From: Flavobacterium plurextorum
GTDB taxonomy: Bacteria; Bacteroidota; Bacteroidia; Flavobacteriales; Flavobacteriaceae
Length of the DNA stretch: 64,000 nt
Direction: 5' to 3'
Assembly: GCF_002217395.1 (NCBI RefSeq)
Contig: NZ_MUHD01000024.1
Location: forward strand, 44,576 to 108,575
Shown here: piece after piece, positions 17,497 to 26,772 of the stretch
Layout of the letters: each line of letters begins with the position of its first letter
How positions within the stretch are numbered: position 1 is the stretch's first letter
The notes under the pieces: generated by a model
What the model saw: only the letters and a program-made list of their open reading frames with translations
Told to the model about the DNA's origin: nothing
Databases searched by the model: none
Translations under genes and position numbers: made by a program

Positions 17497-18501
17497 ATGG
17501 AAGAACGCAATAAAACACTGGGAGAGTTTATTATTGAGAACCAAAAAGCATTTCAGTATTCGTCGGGAGAGCTTTCCCGAATTATCAACTCTATACGTTT
17601 GGCGGCGAAAGTCGTAAACTATAAAGTAAACAAAGCAGGTTTAGTGGATATTATTGGCGCTGCAGGCGAACAAAATATTCAAGGAGAAGACCAGCAAAAA
17701 TTAGATGTCTATGCAAACGAAGTATTTATCCAGACGTTAATAAACCGTGAGATTGTCTGTGGTATTGCTTCAGAAGAAAACGACGATTTTATAACTGTTC
17801 AGGGGAGCGACAACAGTCATAATAATAAGTACGTGATCTTGATGGATCCGCTTGACGGATCATCGAACATTGATGTAAATGTTTCTTTAGGAACTATCTT
17901 TTCTGTTTTTAGAAGAGTTACACCAATAGGAACTCCGGTAACAAGCGAGGATTTTTTACAACCGGGAATCAATCAAGTTGCAGCAGGATATGTAATTTAT
18001 GGAACTTCGACTATGTTAGTGTATACAACAGGACATGGTGTAAACGGATTTACATTAAACCCGGCAATTGGTACATTTTACCTTTCGCATCCAAATATGA
18101 AATTTCCAGAAAGCGGAAATATCTATTCGGTAAACGAGGGGAATTATGTTCATTTTCCGCAAGGTGTAAAAAACTACATCAAATATTGTCAGCGTGAAGA
18201 AGAAGACAGACCTTATACGTCAAGATATATTGGAAGTTTAGTTTCAGATTTTCATCGAAATATGATTAAAGGCGGGATTTATATTTATCCAACAAGTTCA
18301 AAAGCACCAAAAGGGAAATTGCGTTTATTGTATGAATGTAATCCAATGGCGTTTATTGCAGAACAAGCCGGAGGTAAAGCAACTGATGGTTTTGGAAGAA
18401 TTATGGAAATCCAGCCAACAGAACTTCATCAAAGAGTTCCGTTTTTCTGCGGAAGCTATAAAATGGTAGAAAAAGCAGAGGAATTTATGGCAGCTGAGTA
18501 A
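17497..18501 (+). CDS. fbp: Class 1 fructose-1,6-bisphosphatase
   Basis: 334 aa, the usual length of class 1 FBPase, which hydrolyses fructose-1,6-bisphosphate in gluconeogenesis. The metal-binding signature [16 protein letters not shown] (residues ~117-132) is complete. IASEEND (the Glu metal ligands) and the substrate-binding segment [20 protein letters not shown] (about residues 270-290) are present. It is monocistronic and followed by a strong terminator. Confidence 0.95.
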   Translation: MEERNKTLGEFIIENQKAFQYSSGELSRIINSIRLAAKVVNYKVNKAGLVDIIGAAGEQNIQGEDQQKLDVYANEVFIQTLINREIVCGIASEENDDFITVQGSDNSHNNKYVILMDPLDGSSNIDVNVSLGTIFSVFRRVTPIGTPVTSEDFLQPGINQVAAGYVIYGTSTMLVYTTGHGVNGFTLNPAIGTFYLSHPNMKFPESGNIYSVNEGNYVHFPQGVKNYIKYCQREEEDRPYTSRYIGSLVSDFHRNMIKGGIYIYPTSSKAPKGKLRLLYECNPMAFIAEQAGGKATDGFGRIMEIQPTELHQRVPFFCGSYKMVEKAEEFMAAE

Positions 18502-18534
18502 GTACTCAGTAATCCGTTTTTAGTATTCAGTCAC

Positions 18535-18577
18535 AAATAGCCTAACAGATTTTTTTAAATCTGTTAGGCTATTTAAA
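18535..18577 (+). terminator. Terminator of fbp
   Basis: A 16-bp perfect stem (AAATAGCCTAACAGAT, 18535-18550, with its inverse at 18559-18574) and a T-rich loop lie 33 bp after the fbp stop. The flanks are AT-rich, so it may act in both directions. Confidence 0.85.
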
Positions 18578-18693
18578 TTTAGACGCAACCGTTCTCATTT
18601 TTAACATCTTATAATAAATTAATCTTATGAGAAAATATTGATTAATTTATTTTTAACCAACTAAGAAAACCAAAAATCTTAACTAAGATTATT

Positions 18694-19110
18694 ATGAAGA
18701 AAAAAGTATTGATTGCGCTATTTGGATTGTTTTCATTTGTTTTTACTTCTTGCAGTAATGATGAAAATACCGAAGATTAGATTGCTGGACGAACAACACA
18801 TACAATAAAACTGTCTCAAAATGAGGTTAATTTTAGTTCTGCCTCAAATTCAATTACCATTACAACACAATCGAAAGCATGGTGGTTGAGCGGAATAGGT
18901 TTAAACAGTGATCGTATTGATGTGAAAAAAGAAGATATGCTTTCTGAAAACTTCAAGGTGATAAATTCAGAATTTCAAGTGGAAAGAAAAGACGGAACAA
19001 ACATAATAATTACGTTTAATCCAAATAAAACAAATGCCGAAAGAGTACTTTATGTTACTTTACAAGCAGGCAATCGTTTTGAGCAGATAAGAGTTTTACA
19101 GTCAAAATAA
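18694..19110 (+). pseudogene. Lipoprotein gene interrupted by an in-frame TAG
   Basis: From the ATG at 18694 the frame encodes a lipoprotein signal (KKKVLIALFGLFSFVFTSC, lipobox Cys at residue 20) and then meets TAG at codon 29 (18778-18780). The same frame then continues without further stops to TAA at 19108-19110, encoding ~110 more residues. The downstream part (HTIKLSQNEVNFSSASNSIT, then QSKAWWLSGIG) looks like a BACON-type beta-sandwich, common in Bacteroidota surface lipoproteins. An uninterrupted product would be 138 aa. The single nonsense change with an otherwise intact frame suggests a recent inactivation, a sequencing error or stop readthrough. Confidence 0.72.
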
Positions 19111-19136
19111 TTTAAAGAACCGTTTTGAACATAAAT

Positions 19137-19176
19137 AATAAACCCGACTAGATTTAAAAATCAGTCGGGTTTATTT
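19137..19176 (+). terminator. Terminator after the interrupted lipoprotein gene
   Basis: AATAAACCCGACT (19137-19149) pairs with AGTCGGGTTTATT (19163-19175), followed by TTT. This intact terminator supports the preceding frame having been a functional gene. Confidence 0.85.
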
Positions 19177-19246
19177 TTGAGTTTTATTTAAGTTTCAATT
19201 TTAAGTCCGCATATAAACGGAACGCTAAAATCTGAATACTTAAATA

Positions 19247-19678
19247 TTATTTATTCATATTTTCCATTTCAAAAACGAAAGTATCTAAATCTACTTTTTT
19301 GTCGATCAAAGACAATGCTTTTGAAATAATGTAATTTACGTTTCCAGGAGTAAATCCTAAAGCTAATCCCATACGAGTTAACATAACTTCTTGTTGATCT
19401 CCTAAATGATGATCAACATGAACCATTCTCGCCAAATCAAACAAACGCTCTAAACGTTGTGCATATAAATAAGGCGGGTTTATTGGATGTTTCCAAGGAT
19501 CAATTAAGATTTCACCGTATTCTTCTTCAGAGATTTCTAATCTTGAAGCTAATTTGTCCAAAAAGTCTTTCTCCTCAGGACTTACTTTACCGTCAGCAAA
19601 TGCTACACGCACAATTGCAGAGAAATGACCTCTGTTTCTTTGTTTGAATTCGTTATCAAATAATTCTGAAAATGGCAT
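19247..19678 (-). CDS. TerB-family protein
   Basis: 143 aa, all-helical, cytoplasmic. The segment AIVRVAFADGKVSPEEKDFL (about residues 22-41) is the acidic DGKVS/PEE motif of TerB and DjlA N-terminal domains, and a second acidic site appears near VHVDHHLGDQQE. TerB proteins bind metals and are linked to tellurite and stress responses, but many stand-alone homologues have no known role. A good promoter precedes it. Confidence 0.82.
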   Translation of the reverse strand: MPFSELFDNEFKQRNRGHFSAIVRVAFADGKVSPEEKDFLDKLASRLEISEEEYGEILIDPWKHPINPPYLYAQRLERLFDLARMVHVDHHLGDQQEVMLTRMGLALGFTPGNVNYIISKALSLIDKKVDLDTFVFEMENMNK

Positions 19679-19700
19679 AATTAAAAAGGGTTTTATTTCG

Positions 19701-19729
19701 CAAAGATAAATCTTATTTTAATTTAACAA
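19701..19729 (-). promoter_or_regulatory. Promoter of the TerB-family gene
   Basis: Read on the minus strand: TTG (19727-19729), an 18-nt spacer, then TATCTTTG (19701-19708), matching the Bacteroidota TTG / TAnnTTTG pattern. The -7 element is 22 bp upstream of the ATG at 19678. Confidence 0.6.
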
Positions 19730-19849
19730 TTTTAAATTCCTCATAAATTTAACTTATTTTTATTCATTGTTTTAAGAACGGTATTTATTGAATTTTCAAA
19801 ATAAATCGTAAGTTTACAACCCCTAATCATTAAAATATTATTAGTTCTT

Positions 19850-20443
19850 ATGTCAGAATTTTGGATTTACTTTCAAATAGGTTTAAAGCATGTTTTAGAT
19901 ATCAACGCTTACGATCACGTTCTTTTTTTAATAGCATTAACAGTTCCGTATACTTTTAAAGACTGGAAACGCATTTTGCTTTTAGTTTCTTTATTTACAA
20001 TCGGTCATACCGTAGCGTTAGTACTTTCTGTTTTTGGAATAATTACAGTAAAAGTCAATCTTGTGGAGTTTTTAATTCCGATAACGATTTTGATCACAGC
20101 CTTATATCATCTTTTTACCGCAGGAAAAGCAACTAAAAATGACGGCATAAATTTAATATTTTTTGTAACGCTGTTTTTTGGAATTATACACGGACTTGGA
20201 TTTTCGAATTATTTTAAAACTATTTTAGGAGGTTCGCCAAGTTCAAAATTATTACCTTTAGGAGAATTTGCTTTAGGTATTGAAGCAGCGCAGTTAGTAG
20301 TGGTTTTTGTAGTTTTGGTAATCTCATATATTGTACAGACGGTATTTCGTTTTTCAAAACGCGACTGGGCACTTGTGATGTCGGCTTTTATTATTGGTGT
20401 AGTAATTCCGATGATTATCGAAAGCCCAATTTGGAACAGATAA
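19850..20443 (+). CDS. HupE/UreJ-family membrane protein
   Basis: 197 aa with six or seven hydrophobic helices. The first helix region contains GLKHVLDINAYDHVLFLIAL and later LFTIGHTVALVLSVFG and GIIHGLGFSNYFK. These His-bearing motifs (H-x-x-D, G-H, H-G-L-G-F-S) are typical of the HupE/UreJ family of nickel or cobalt-related permeases. No hydrogenase or urease gene is nearby, so metal transport is only inferred. It is the first gene of an apparent operon with dCMP deaminase (5-bp gap) and the S41 protease. Confidence 0.85.
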   Translation: MSEFWIYFQIGLKHVLDINAYDHVLFLIALTVPYTFKDWKRILLLVSLFTIGHTVALVLSVFGIITVKVNLVEFLIPITILITALYHLFTAGKATKNDGINLIFFVTLFFGIIHGLGFSNYFKTILGGSPSSKLLPLGEFALGIEAAQLVVVFVVLVISYIVQTVFRFSKRDWALVMSAFIIGVVIPMIIESPIWNR

Positions 20444-20448
20444 AATAA

Positions 20449-20880
20449 ATGGAAGTAAAAAAACGGAATAAATACGATAAAGCCTATTTGAGAATTGCTA
20501 AAGAATGGAGTTTACTCTCTTATTGCAAGCGTAAACAAGTTGGCGCTATCATTGTAAAAGACAGAATGATTATTTCTGACGGTTATAATGGAACGCCTTC
20601 AGGATTTGAAAATTGCTGTGAAGACGAAGATGGATTAACACGCTGGGATGTTTTACATGCCGAAGCAAATGCAATCTTAAAAGTAGCGCGATCAACACAA
20701 TCATGTGAAGGTGCAACTTTGTATATCACGCTTTCGCCTTGTAAAGAATGCAGTAAATTAATACATCAATCAGGCATAAAAAGAGTTGTATATCATAATG
20801 GATATCGTGATGACTCTGGAATTCAATTTTTAATAAAAGCGGGTGTCGAAGTAGAACATATTCCTGTTTTAGAAGAATAA
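20449..20880 (+). CDS. Deoxycytidylate (dCMP) deaminase
   Basis: 143 aa, zinc-dependent cytidine/dCMP deaminase fold. The catalytic HAEANAIL motif supplies the His ligand and the proton-shuttling Glu, and PCKECSKLI provides the two Cys ligands. SDGYNGTPSGFENCCED upstream is typical of dCMP deaminases. The reaction gives dUMP for thymidylate synthesis. Its stop codon overlaps the start of the next gene by one base (TAATG), indicating translational coupling. Confidence 0.92.
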   Translation: MEVKKRNKYDKAYLRIAKEWSLLSYCKRKQVGAIIVKDRMIISDGYNGTPSGFENCCEDEDGLTRWDVLHAEANAILKVARSTQSCEGATLYITLSPCKECSKLIHQSGIKRVVYHNGYRDDSGIQFLIKAGVEVEHIPVLEE

Positions 20881-22457
20881 TGAAATTTAATCCCAAATAT
20901 CTGCCAATTGTTATTGGAGCTGCCTTTGCTCTAGGAACAGTACTCGGAAGTTTAATGCACACTTCTGCAGATGACCAGTTTTTGGCTAAAAATTACTCCA
21001 AAACTAAACTCAACAAACTTATCGATTTTATCAATAATGAATATGTTGACAGCATCAACACCGATTCAATTGTTAATCTTACCGTCGATAATATACTCTC
21101 AAAATTAGACCCGCATTCCGTTTATATTCCGCCAAGCGAACAGGCGGAAGTAGCCGAAAGTATGAAAGGCGATTTTGTTGGAATCGGCATCAATTTTTAT
21201 ATGTATAAAGATTCTGTTGCCATTATAAAACCTGTCGAAAACGGACCTTCTGCAAAAGCAGGATTAAAATCTGGCGACCGAATTTTATTTGCAGGAAAAA
21301 CTAAATTATACGGGCGAAAATTACCTTCAGACAGTTTATTCTCTAAATTAAAAGGAATTAAAGGTTCTGAAATAGAATTGACCGTTTTTAGAAAATCAGA
21401 ACAAAAGAAGCTGAAATTTAAAATCAAAAGAGATATTATTCCAATTAAAAGTGTCGATGCTTCTTTGTTGATTGGGAATAATGTAGGTTACATCAAAATA
21501 AATCGTTTTGCCGAAACTACTTTTAATGAGTTTAAAACGGGTTTAACGCGATTAAAAGAAAAAGGAATTCAGTCGCTCGTAATCGATCTTCGTGATAACG
21601 GAGGCGGTTATATGGAAGAAGCGATTGCAATTGCAGATGAATTCTTAAAAGACAAGCAATTGATTGTTTTTACTAAAAATAAAAACGGAACAACAGAAAA
21701 AACGTATGCTACGAAAGCAGGAAGTTTTGAAGCTGGAAAAGTATACGTGTTAATCAATGAAAACAGTGCTTCGGCAAGCGAAATTCTAGCAGGAGCAATT
21801 CAGGATAATGATCGCGGAACTATCGTTGGGCGTCGTTCTTTTGGAAAAGGTTTGGTACAGCGTGAAATGGATTTCAACGACGGATCGGCAGTTCGTCTTA
21901 CCGTGGCAAGATATTATACGCCAACCGGAAGATCAATTCAAAAACCGTATAAAAAAGGAAATGAAGCGTATTTTAAAGAATCAGAGTCGCGTGTTACAAC
22001 AGGCGAATTGTATGCAAAAGACAGTATAAAAGTAGCAGATTCTTTAAAATTTAAAACGCCAAAAGGTAAAATCGTGTACGGCGGCGGCGGAATTGTCCCG
22101 GATGTTTTTGTGCCGATGGAAGCAGAGCACGGAAATGAAAATGTGGCTTATTTGCTTCAAACAGGAATAGTAGGGCATTTTGTTTTTGAAGAATTAGACA
22201 AAAACCGAAATGCTTTTAAAGACGCTCATTTTAATGAGTTTCTGGTACAGATGAAAAATTCTGACGACTACTTTAAGAAGTTTAAAAAATACATTTCGTT
22301 GACCGGTTTAGATTTAAAGCTAGATAAAACAAAAGCTTTGGTAAACAGATATATCACTGCAGAATTTGCCAGACAATTGTATGGAGAAATGTATTATTAT
22401 GATGTTATTTTGAAAGATGACGCCATGATAAAAACAATCTTAAACCCGAAAAAGTAA
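20880..22457 (+). CDS. S41-family C-terminal processing peptidase
   Basis: 525 aa. An N-terminal hydrophobic segment (about 8-26) serves as anchor or signal. A PDZ domain covers about residues 88-175 (GIGINFYMYKDSVAIIKPVE, PSAKAGLKSGDRIL). The tail-specific protease domain follows. By alignment with E. coli Prc, the nucleophile is Ser298 in NENSASASEILAGA and the general base is Lys323 in RSFGKGLVQ. It cleaves periplasmic proteins near their C-termini. It overlaps the dCMP deaminase stop by one base. Confidence 0.93.
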   Translation: MKFNPKYLPIVIGAAFALGTVLGSLMHTSADDQFLAKNYSKTKLNKLIDFINNEYVDSINTDSIVNLTVDNILSKLDPHSVYIPPSEQAEVAESMKGDFVGIGINFYMYKDSVAIIKPVENGPSAKAGLKSGDRILFAGKTKLYGRKLPSDSLFSKLKGIKGSEIELTVFRKSEQKKLKFKIKRDIIPIKSVDASLLIGNNVGYIKINRFAETTFNEFKTGLTRLKEKGIQSLVIDLRDNGGGYMEEAIAIADEFLKDKQLIVFTKNKNGTTEKTYATKAGSFEAGKVYVLINENSASASEILAGAIQDNDRGTIVGRRSFGKGLVQREMDFNDGSAVRLTVARYYTPTGRSIQKPYKKGNEAYFKESESRVTTGELYAKDSIKVADSLKFKTPKGKIVYGGGGIVPDVFVPMEAEHGNENVAYLLQTGIVGHFVFEELDKNRNAFKDAHFNEFLVQMKNSDDYFKKFKKYISLTGLDLKLDKTKALVNRYITAEFARQLYGEMYYYDVILKDDAMIKTILNPKK

Positions 22458-22474
22458 CCATAAACCTTTTTAAT

Positions 22475-22840
22475 ATGGAAGTAGTAACTGTTGTAAATGC
22501 CGAAATCGAACTTCTGACTGCTGTTAAAAATGCGGATGTTTTAGTATTAGAAAGAATGCTTCATGACGATTTGTTGTTCAATTTGCCTGATGGTAATACA
22601 ATTACAAAACAGTTTGATCTCGATTCTTATCGTTCGGGTAAAATGAAAATTGATATGATTGAGGCTTCCGATCAAATTATTAATATAATTGGAGATTCAG
22701 CTGTCGTTGTTGTTACAGTTTCATTAAAAGGAAAATTTGATAACAATCCAATTGATGGTGTTTTGAGATACATTCGAGTTTGGAAACAGTTTGGCGAAGA
22801 TTTAAAAGTGATCGCTGGAAGTTGCACACAATTAGCGTAA
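22475..22840 (+). CDS. NTF2-like protein (DUF4440-type)
   Basis: 121 aa, predicted cytoplasmic, single SnoaL/NTF2-like fold. The pattern VNAEIELLTAVKNADVLVLE then RMLHDDLLFNLPDG and the closing strand VLRYIRVWKQFGEDLKVIAG match DUF4440-type proteins. These are small cone-shaped dimers with diverse ligands, so no enzyme activity can be assigned. It starts 17 bp after the protease gene and may be co-transcribed. Confidence 0.78.
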   Translation: MEVVTVVNAEIELLTAVKNADVLVLERMLHDDLLFNLPDGNTITKQFDLDSYRSGKMKIDMIEASDQIINIIGDSAVVVVTVSLKGKFDNNPIDGVLRYIRVWKQFGEDLKVIAGSCTQLA

Positions 22841-22910
22841 ATTTTCAAAATAAGACTTTGCTTGCTTTTCGTAATTCTTAGTTCTAGAGATTACGGTTAA
22901 ATCACAAAAT

Positions 22911-23222
22911 ATGAAAAATTTAAAAAAGATAAGTTTTCTTTTACTTCTAATGGCTTTTGCAATTTCTTGTGCAAGTATGAAAGATAAAAATACAATTTCA
23001 GGAAAAGTTCAGTCTATTGAATTTGGAAAGGATGGTTATACAGCTAAAATCAGTACTGCTAAAAACGAAGTTTATTTTGCCACAATCAGTATTGTAAATG
23101 TTGGCGGGCCAGAAAATTACAAAAAATTAAAAGAAGGTGATGAGGTCTCGTTAAAAGGAGAAATCTGGAAAACTGATACTGAGAAACATATCAAAGTAAA
23201 AGAGATCGTTTCAGTAAAATAA
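22911..23222 (+). CDS. Small lipoprotein, unknown function
   Basis: 103 aa. A lipoprotein signal with lipobox AISC (Cys20) is followed by a compact beta-rich domain (TISGKVQSIEFGKDGYTAKI, KKLKEGDEVSLKGEIW) that reads like an OB-fold or small barrel. It is expected to sit in the cell envelope. No specific family recognised. The nested repeat at 23243 follows its stop. Confidence 0.7.
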   Translation: MKNLKKISFLLLLMAFAISCASMKDKNTISGKVQSIEFGKDGYTAKISTAKNEVYFATISIVNVGGPENYKKLKEGDEVSLKGEIWKTDTEKHIKVKEIVSVK

Positions 23223-23242
23223 CAGCAACGGATTAAAATAAA

Positions 23243-23318
23243 TAAACCATATAAGTGATATAAGTTCGTTTAATCTATGCGTAACGCATATATGTACTTA
23301 TATCACTTATATGGTTTA
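23243..23318. repeat. ACCATATAAGT-family nested inverted repeat
   Basis: Arms at 23243-23265 and 23296-23318 are a perfect 23-bp inverted pair carrying ACCATATAAGTGATATAAGT. The interior holds a second palindrome, TATGCGT-A-ACGCATA (23276-23290). It lies between convergent genes and could serve as a bidirectional terminator, although neither side has a long T-run. Confidence 0.82.
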
Positions 23319-23333
23319 AAATTTTATAAGATT

Positions 23334-23939
23334 TTATCGAATACTATCGTGTGCGTGAGTCTGTACACCGTTATTCCATAAAGTCAGGATATCTGTTGCA
23401 ACAGCCGCACCGCTTCCTGCAGCAATGGCTAATTGACTTCTCCAGCCTGCCAAAGTTCCAATTACATAAATACCGTCGGCAACTTTATGATCGTCGTTTT
23501 TAAGCTGAATACGTTGTTTTTCGGGAAGTGCTTTTTTATGAGGTTCAATATACTGCATCAAACCTTCGATATCAAAAGTATTTGCAGAACCAATTCCAAC
23601 AACAATGTTTTTTGTTTGATAAGAATTTTTGTTCGTAATTACAGTAAACTCAGGATAAGTTCCCTCTACTTTAATTACTTTTTCATTTGCAATTTGAGTA
23701 ATATGTGGATAAGAAGCTGCTAAATCTTGTGTGCTTTCCGTTAGTAATTCAGAACCTAATTTTCCAGGCGAAATACCATAAGCATTATAAAAAATAGCCT
23801 CTTGTAAAGAAGAATTTTTTTGATGTGTAAAGATTCCAATTTTTTTATCGGTAACAAAAACTTTGTTTTTGGCAGAACCCAAAACAAGGGCACAAGAAAT
23901 CCCTGAGACTCCTCCACCGACAATTAAAACGTCAAACAT
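23334..23939 (-). CDS. Small FAD-dependent oxidoreductase
   Basis: 201 aa. An N-terminal dinucleotide-binding motif VLIVGGGVSGISCALVLG (residues 4-21) binds FAD. The C-terminal segment VADGIYVIGTLAGWRSQLAI, followed by AAGSGAAVATDIL, is the second FAD contact found in thioredoxin-reductase-like proteins. It is only about two thirds the length of thioredoxin reductase: the inserted NADPH domain and the redox CxxC are absent. It may use a partner as electron donor or bind FAD without NADPH chemistry. It is likely co-transcribed with the small membrane protein upstream (3-bp gap). Confidence 0.8.
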   Translation of the reverse strand: MFDVLIVGGGVSGISCALVLGSAKNKVFVTDKKIGIFTHQKNSSLQEAIFYNAYGISPGKLGSELLTESTQDLAASYPHITQIANEKVIKVEGTYPEFTVITNKNSYQTKNIVVGIGSANTFDIEGLMQYIEPHKKALPEKQRIQLKNDDHKVADGIYVIGTLAGWRSQLAIAAGSGAAVATDILTLWNNGVQTHAHDSIR

Positions 23940-23942
23940 ATA

Positions 23943-24143
23943 TTATCGACCGTTTGTTTTTTCTTCAATTCTTTTTGAAATTCTAAAAATCAAAAGAATC
24001 AATACCGCGCAAAAGGAAGCTGCGATTCCAATAAAAGCTACCATACTATCACCTTGAAAAGGATTTTTAAAGTCTAATAACGTAATATTAAAAACAATTA
24101 GAGCTAATGCTAAAAGCACTAAGATTGAAGTAAAGATTTTCAT
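23943..24143 (-). CDS. Small hypothetical membrane protein
   Basis: 66 aa with two hydrophobic helices (about residues 3-25 and 33-52) separated by a short polar loop, and a basic C-terminus (RISKRIEEKTNGR). No family recognised. The 3-bp spacing to the downstream flavoprotein gene suggests one transcript. Confidence 0.6.
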   Translation of the reverse strand: MKIFTSILVLLALALIVFNITLLDFKNPFQGDSMVAFIGIAASFCAVLILLIFRISKRIEEKTNGR

Positions 24144-24247
24144 ATGCTTATTTATTTGTCTAAAATAATCAAAAGGAGCTTTAAGTTAAAAAAAGTCTTA
24201 AAGTTCTGTTTTAGAAATTTTATGAGGTAAAAGTATAAAAATAAATC

Positions 24248-24826
24248 TTAGACAAACAAACCTTTAACATTCGCAGCAAATAATTTAACAGCAATTGCTA
24301 AAAGTATGACTCCAAATGTCTTGCGAACCACGCCAAGTCCGTTTTCTCCTAATAAATTTTCGATCTTTTTAGATGATTTCAAAACAATATAAACTAAGAT
24401 GATATTTAATATAATTGCAATGATAATATTAACGGTGTGAAATTGAGATCGAAGTGAGAGTAAAGTAGTCATTGTACCTGCTCCGGCTATTAATGGAAAG
24501 GCAAGCGGAACAATTGATGCTGATCCTGGTTCTTCATCGCGATAAATTCTAATTCCTAAGATCATTTCTAAAGCAAGAAAGAATAATACAAATGAACCTG
24601 CAACGGCAAACGAGTGTACATCAATACCAATAAGGCTTAAGAAGCCTTCACCGACAAATAGAAAAACAATCATAATGGCGCCGGCTACAATAGAAGCTTT
24701 TTCAGATTCAATGTGACCAACTTTTGCTCTTAAATTGACAATAATTGGGATAGAACCTACAATATCGATTACCGCAAAAAGTACCATTCCAACTGTAATA
24801 ATTTCTCTAAAGTCGATTTCTAGCAT
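24248..24826 (-). CDS. MarC-family integral membrane protein
   Basis: 192 aa with six hydrophobic helices. The opening segment ITVGMVLFAVIDIVGSIPII and the central stretch VPLAFPLIAGAGTMTTLLSL are characteristic of MarC (UPF0056), where PLAxPxIAGPG is the usual signature; here the Pro of PG is Ala. Despite the name, the family is not established as multidrug resistance transporters and its substrate is unknown. The upstream minus-strand sequence TACTTTTG resembles a -7 element. Confidence 0.88.
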   Translation of the reverse strand: MLEIDFREIITVGMVLFAVIDIVGSIPIIVNLRAKVGHIESEKASIVAGAIMIVFLFVGEGFLSLIGIDVHSFAVAGSFVLFFLALEMILGIRIYRDEEPGSASIVPLAFPLIAGAGTMTTLLSLRSQFHTVNIIIAIILNIILVYIVLKSSKKIENLLGENGLGVVRKTFGVILLAIAVKLFAANVKGLFV

Positions 24827-25118
24827 ATAGTTCTGATTTTAAGGGATTAATAATTTGCTGCAAAAGTAGGTAATAAAGTTAGGTGATTTTTTGTTACGTT
24901 GTATTTTTGTTATAAAAACACATATTATACGTGTAAAATGTGATATTTATAACAATATAATGTTTCAATTGTTGATTTAGAGAAAAAGAGACGGATTATT
25001 TTTCAACTTAATTTTTTTCTTGCTTGTTTTGAAAAAAGCTTGCGAAATCAAAAGTTAAAAATTATAACTTACTGAAAATCAATTAGTAAATTTGTTTGTA
25101 ATTTTAAGTTTATTGATC

Positions 25119-25919
25119 ATGGAAAGAATGCGGTTGGTTGTAGTACTCTTGGTTCTGTTGTTTTCATTCAATAGTTCGCAAGCTCAAATTTGGCAGCAAA
25201 TTAAAAAAGCTGCAGAAGATAAGGCTGGTAAAAAAGGCCAAAGTGACAGTGGTAAAGCTGCTGATCAAAATGTAAATATGAATGATGCGATTTTAAGTTA
25301 TGGAAAAAATAAAGTAGATCCGTCAGTTGTGCCAAACTCCTATAATTTTAGCTGGAAATATGTCATGGAAATTAAAACTGGTGAAGGAAAGGCGATGAAT
25401 GCTGATTATTTTTTGGAACCTAATGCGGCTTATTTTGCAATGAATATCGATCAGGGAAAAGGACAGAGTATGTTGATGATTATGGATTCTAAGAATAATA
25501 TAACGGTGACAGGTTTTGGTAACGGCAAAGAGAAAATGGCTTCGGCGTCTAAAATGCCGGATTATACAGAAATGGCAAAAAAAGAAAGTGAGAAGGCTAA
25601 ATTTACCATCAAGACATTACCTAATAAAACTATTCTAGGATACAATTGTAAAGGAATTGAAATGACGAATGATGAACATGATATTATTTGTTATTATACA
25701 AGCGAAGCCAAAGTGAGTTTTGGAGATATGTTCAAAAATCAAAAAGGCTGGAAAATGCCAGATGCTTTAACGAACTACTTTAAGCCGGAAGATAAAACCT
25801 TATTGATGGATATGACGATGAAGGATTTGAAGAATAAAGGAAAAGTGACGACAATGAAATGTGTGAGTTTAGAAAAAAGTGCTTATGTATTTAATAAGGC
25901 TGATTACAAATTTATGTAG
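25119..25919 (+). CDS. DUF4412-type secreted protein
   Basis: 266 aa from ATG 25119; an upstream TTG start at 25092 would put nine extra hydrophobic residues before the signal peptide and is not favoured. The signal peptide (LVVVLLVLLFSFNSSQAQ) ends near residue 20. The mature part contains the DUF4412-like elements YVMEIKTGEGKAMNADYFLE, KTLPNKTILGYNCKGIEM and a C-terminal CVSLEKSAYVFNKADYKF. Function unknown; probably periplasmic or surface-exposed. A TAAATTTG -7-like box lies at 25087-25094. Confidence 0.75.
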   Translation: MERMRLVVVLLVLLFSFNSSQAQIWQQIKKAAEDKAGKKGQSDSGKAADQNVNMNDAILSYGKNKVDPSVVPNSYNFSWKYVMEIKTGEGKAMNADYFLEPNAAYFAMNIDQGKGQSMLMIMDSKNNITVTGFGNGKEKMASASKMPDYTEMAKKESEKAKFTIKTLPNKTILGYNCKGIEMTNDEHDIICYYTSEAKVSFGDMFKNQKGWKMPDALTNYFKPEDKTLLMDMTMKDLKNKGKVTTMKCVSLEKSAYVFNKADYKFM

Positions 25920-26190
25920 CGAAAATAGCCCGTTCGGCGTAATTGACGCTTTTTTAAATATATAGAAATATGGATTTTATTTTTTAAGAGTAAAAAAAGA
26001 AACGGGTTTCTCTCACATAGCCGGTTATGTTTGTTTTAAATAAGTGAAACGTCTTTTTTAGAGGGTTAAATCTATGTTTCTATGTGTTAGAATAGTTACG
26101 TCAAACAGGCGGACAAAATAGTAACATTCTAAATTAGTTTGGTTTAAGAACATAAGTGAGGGAGTGATTTTTATTTCCTGAATCTTTAGT

Positions 26191-26198
26191 TACCTTTG
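26191..26198 (+). promoter_or_regulatory. -7 element immediately before the DUF3109 start
   Basis: TACCTTTG matches TAnnTTTG and ends only 4 bp before the ATG at 26203, so transcription would begin at or next to the start codon. No TTG at the usual -33 distance was found. Confidence 0.45.
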
Positions 26199-26202
26199 CA
26201 AA

Positions 26203-26772
26203 ATGTTTCAACTAGGAAAAACCATCGTATCAGAGGATATACTCGAAAAAGAATTTGTTTGTAATTTATCAGCATGCAAAGGGGCTTGCTGCGTCGACGG
26301 CGATGCAGGTGCACCTTTAAGTGAAGCTGAAACTAAGATTTTAGAAGAAATCTATCCTAAAGTAAAACCTTTTTTAAGAAAAGAAGGAATTGACGCCATC
26401 GAAGCGCAAGGAACTTGGGTAAAAGGAACTGACGGAGATTTGGAAACGACTTTGATTGATAATAAGGATTGTGCTTACGTTATTTTTGACGGGAAAACTG
26501 CGCTTTGTGGAATTGAGCAAGCTTATAATCAAGGAATCGTAGATTGGAAAAAACCAGTTTCTTGTCATTTATACCCAATTCGTGTAAAAGACTTCACGGA
26601 GTTTGCTGCTGTCAATTATGATAAGTGGGATATTTGTGATGATGCTTGTTCTTTGGGTAAAGAATTAGAAGTTCCCGTGTATAAATTTGTCAAAGAAGCA
26701 TTGATTCGCCGCTTTGGAGAAGATTGGTATTTGGAGCTTGAAAAAGTAGCCGAAGAACTTAAAAATTCGTAA
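26203..26772 (+). CDS. DUF3109-family cysteine-rich protein
   Basis: 189 aa, cytoplasmic. It carries a Cys-rich set typical of DUF3109/YkgJ-like proteins: [19 protein letters not shown] near residues 23-41, a Cys in DNKDCAYV, then [17 protein letters not shown] and [11 protein letters not shown]. These cysteines probably hold a metal centre (Zn or Fe-S); that is inferred from family patterning. The biochemical role is unknown, although the family is highly conserved in Bacteroidota. A -7 box just 4 bp before the ATG suggests a leaderless transcript. Confidence 0.88.
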   Translation: MFQLGKTIVSEDILEKEFVCNLSACKGACCVDGDAGAPLSEAETKILEEIYPKVKPFLRKEGIDAIEAQGTWVKGTDGDLETTLIDNKDCAYVIFDGKTALCGIEQAYNQGIVDWKKPVSCHLYPIRVKDFTEFAAVNYDKWDICDDACSLGKELEVPVYKFVKEALIRRFGEDWYLELEKVAEELKNS

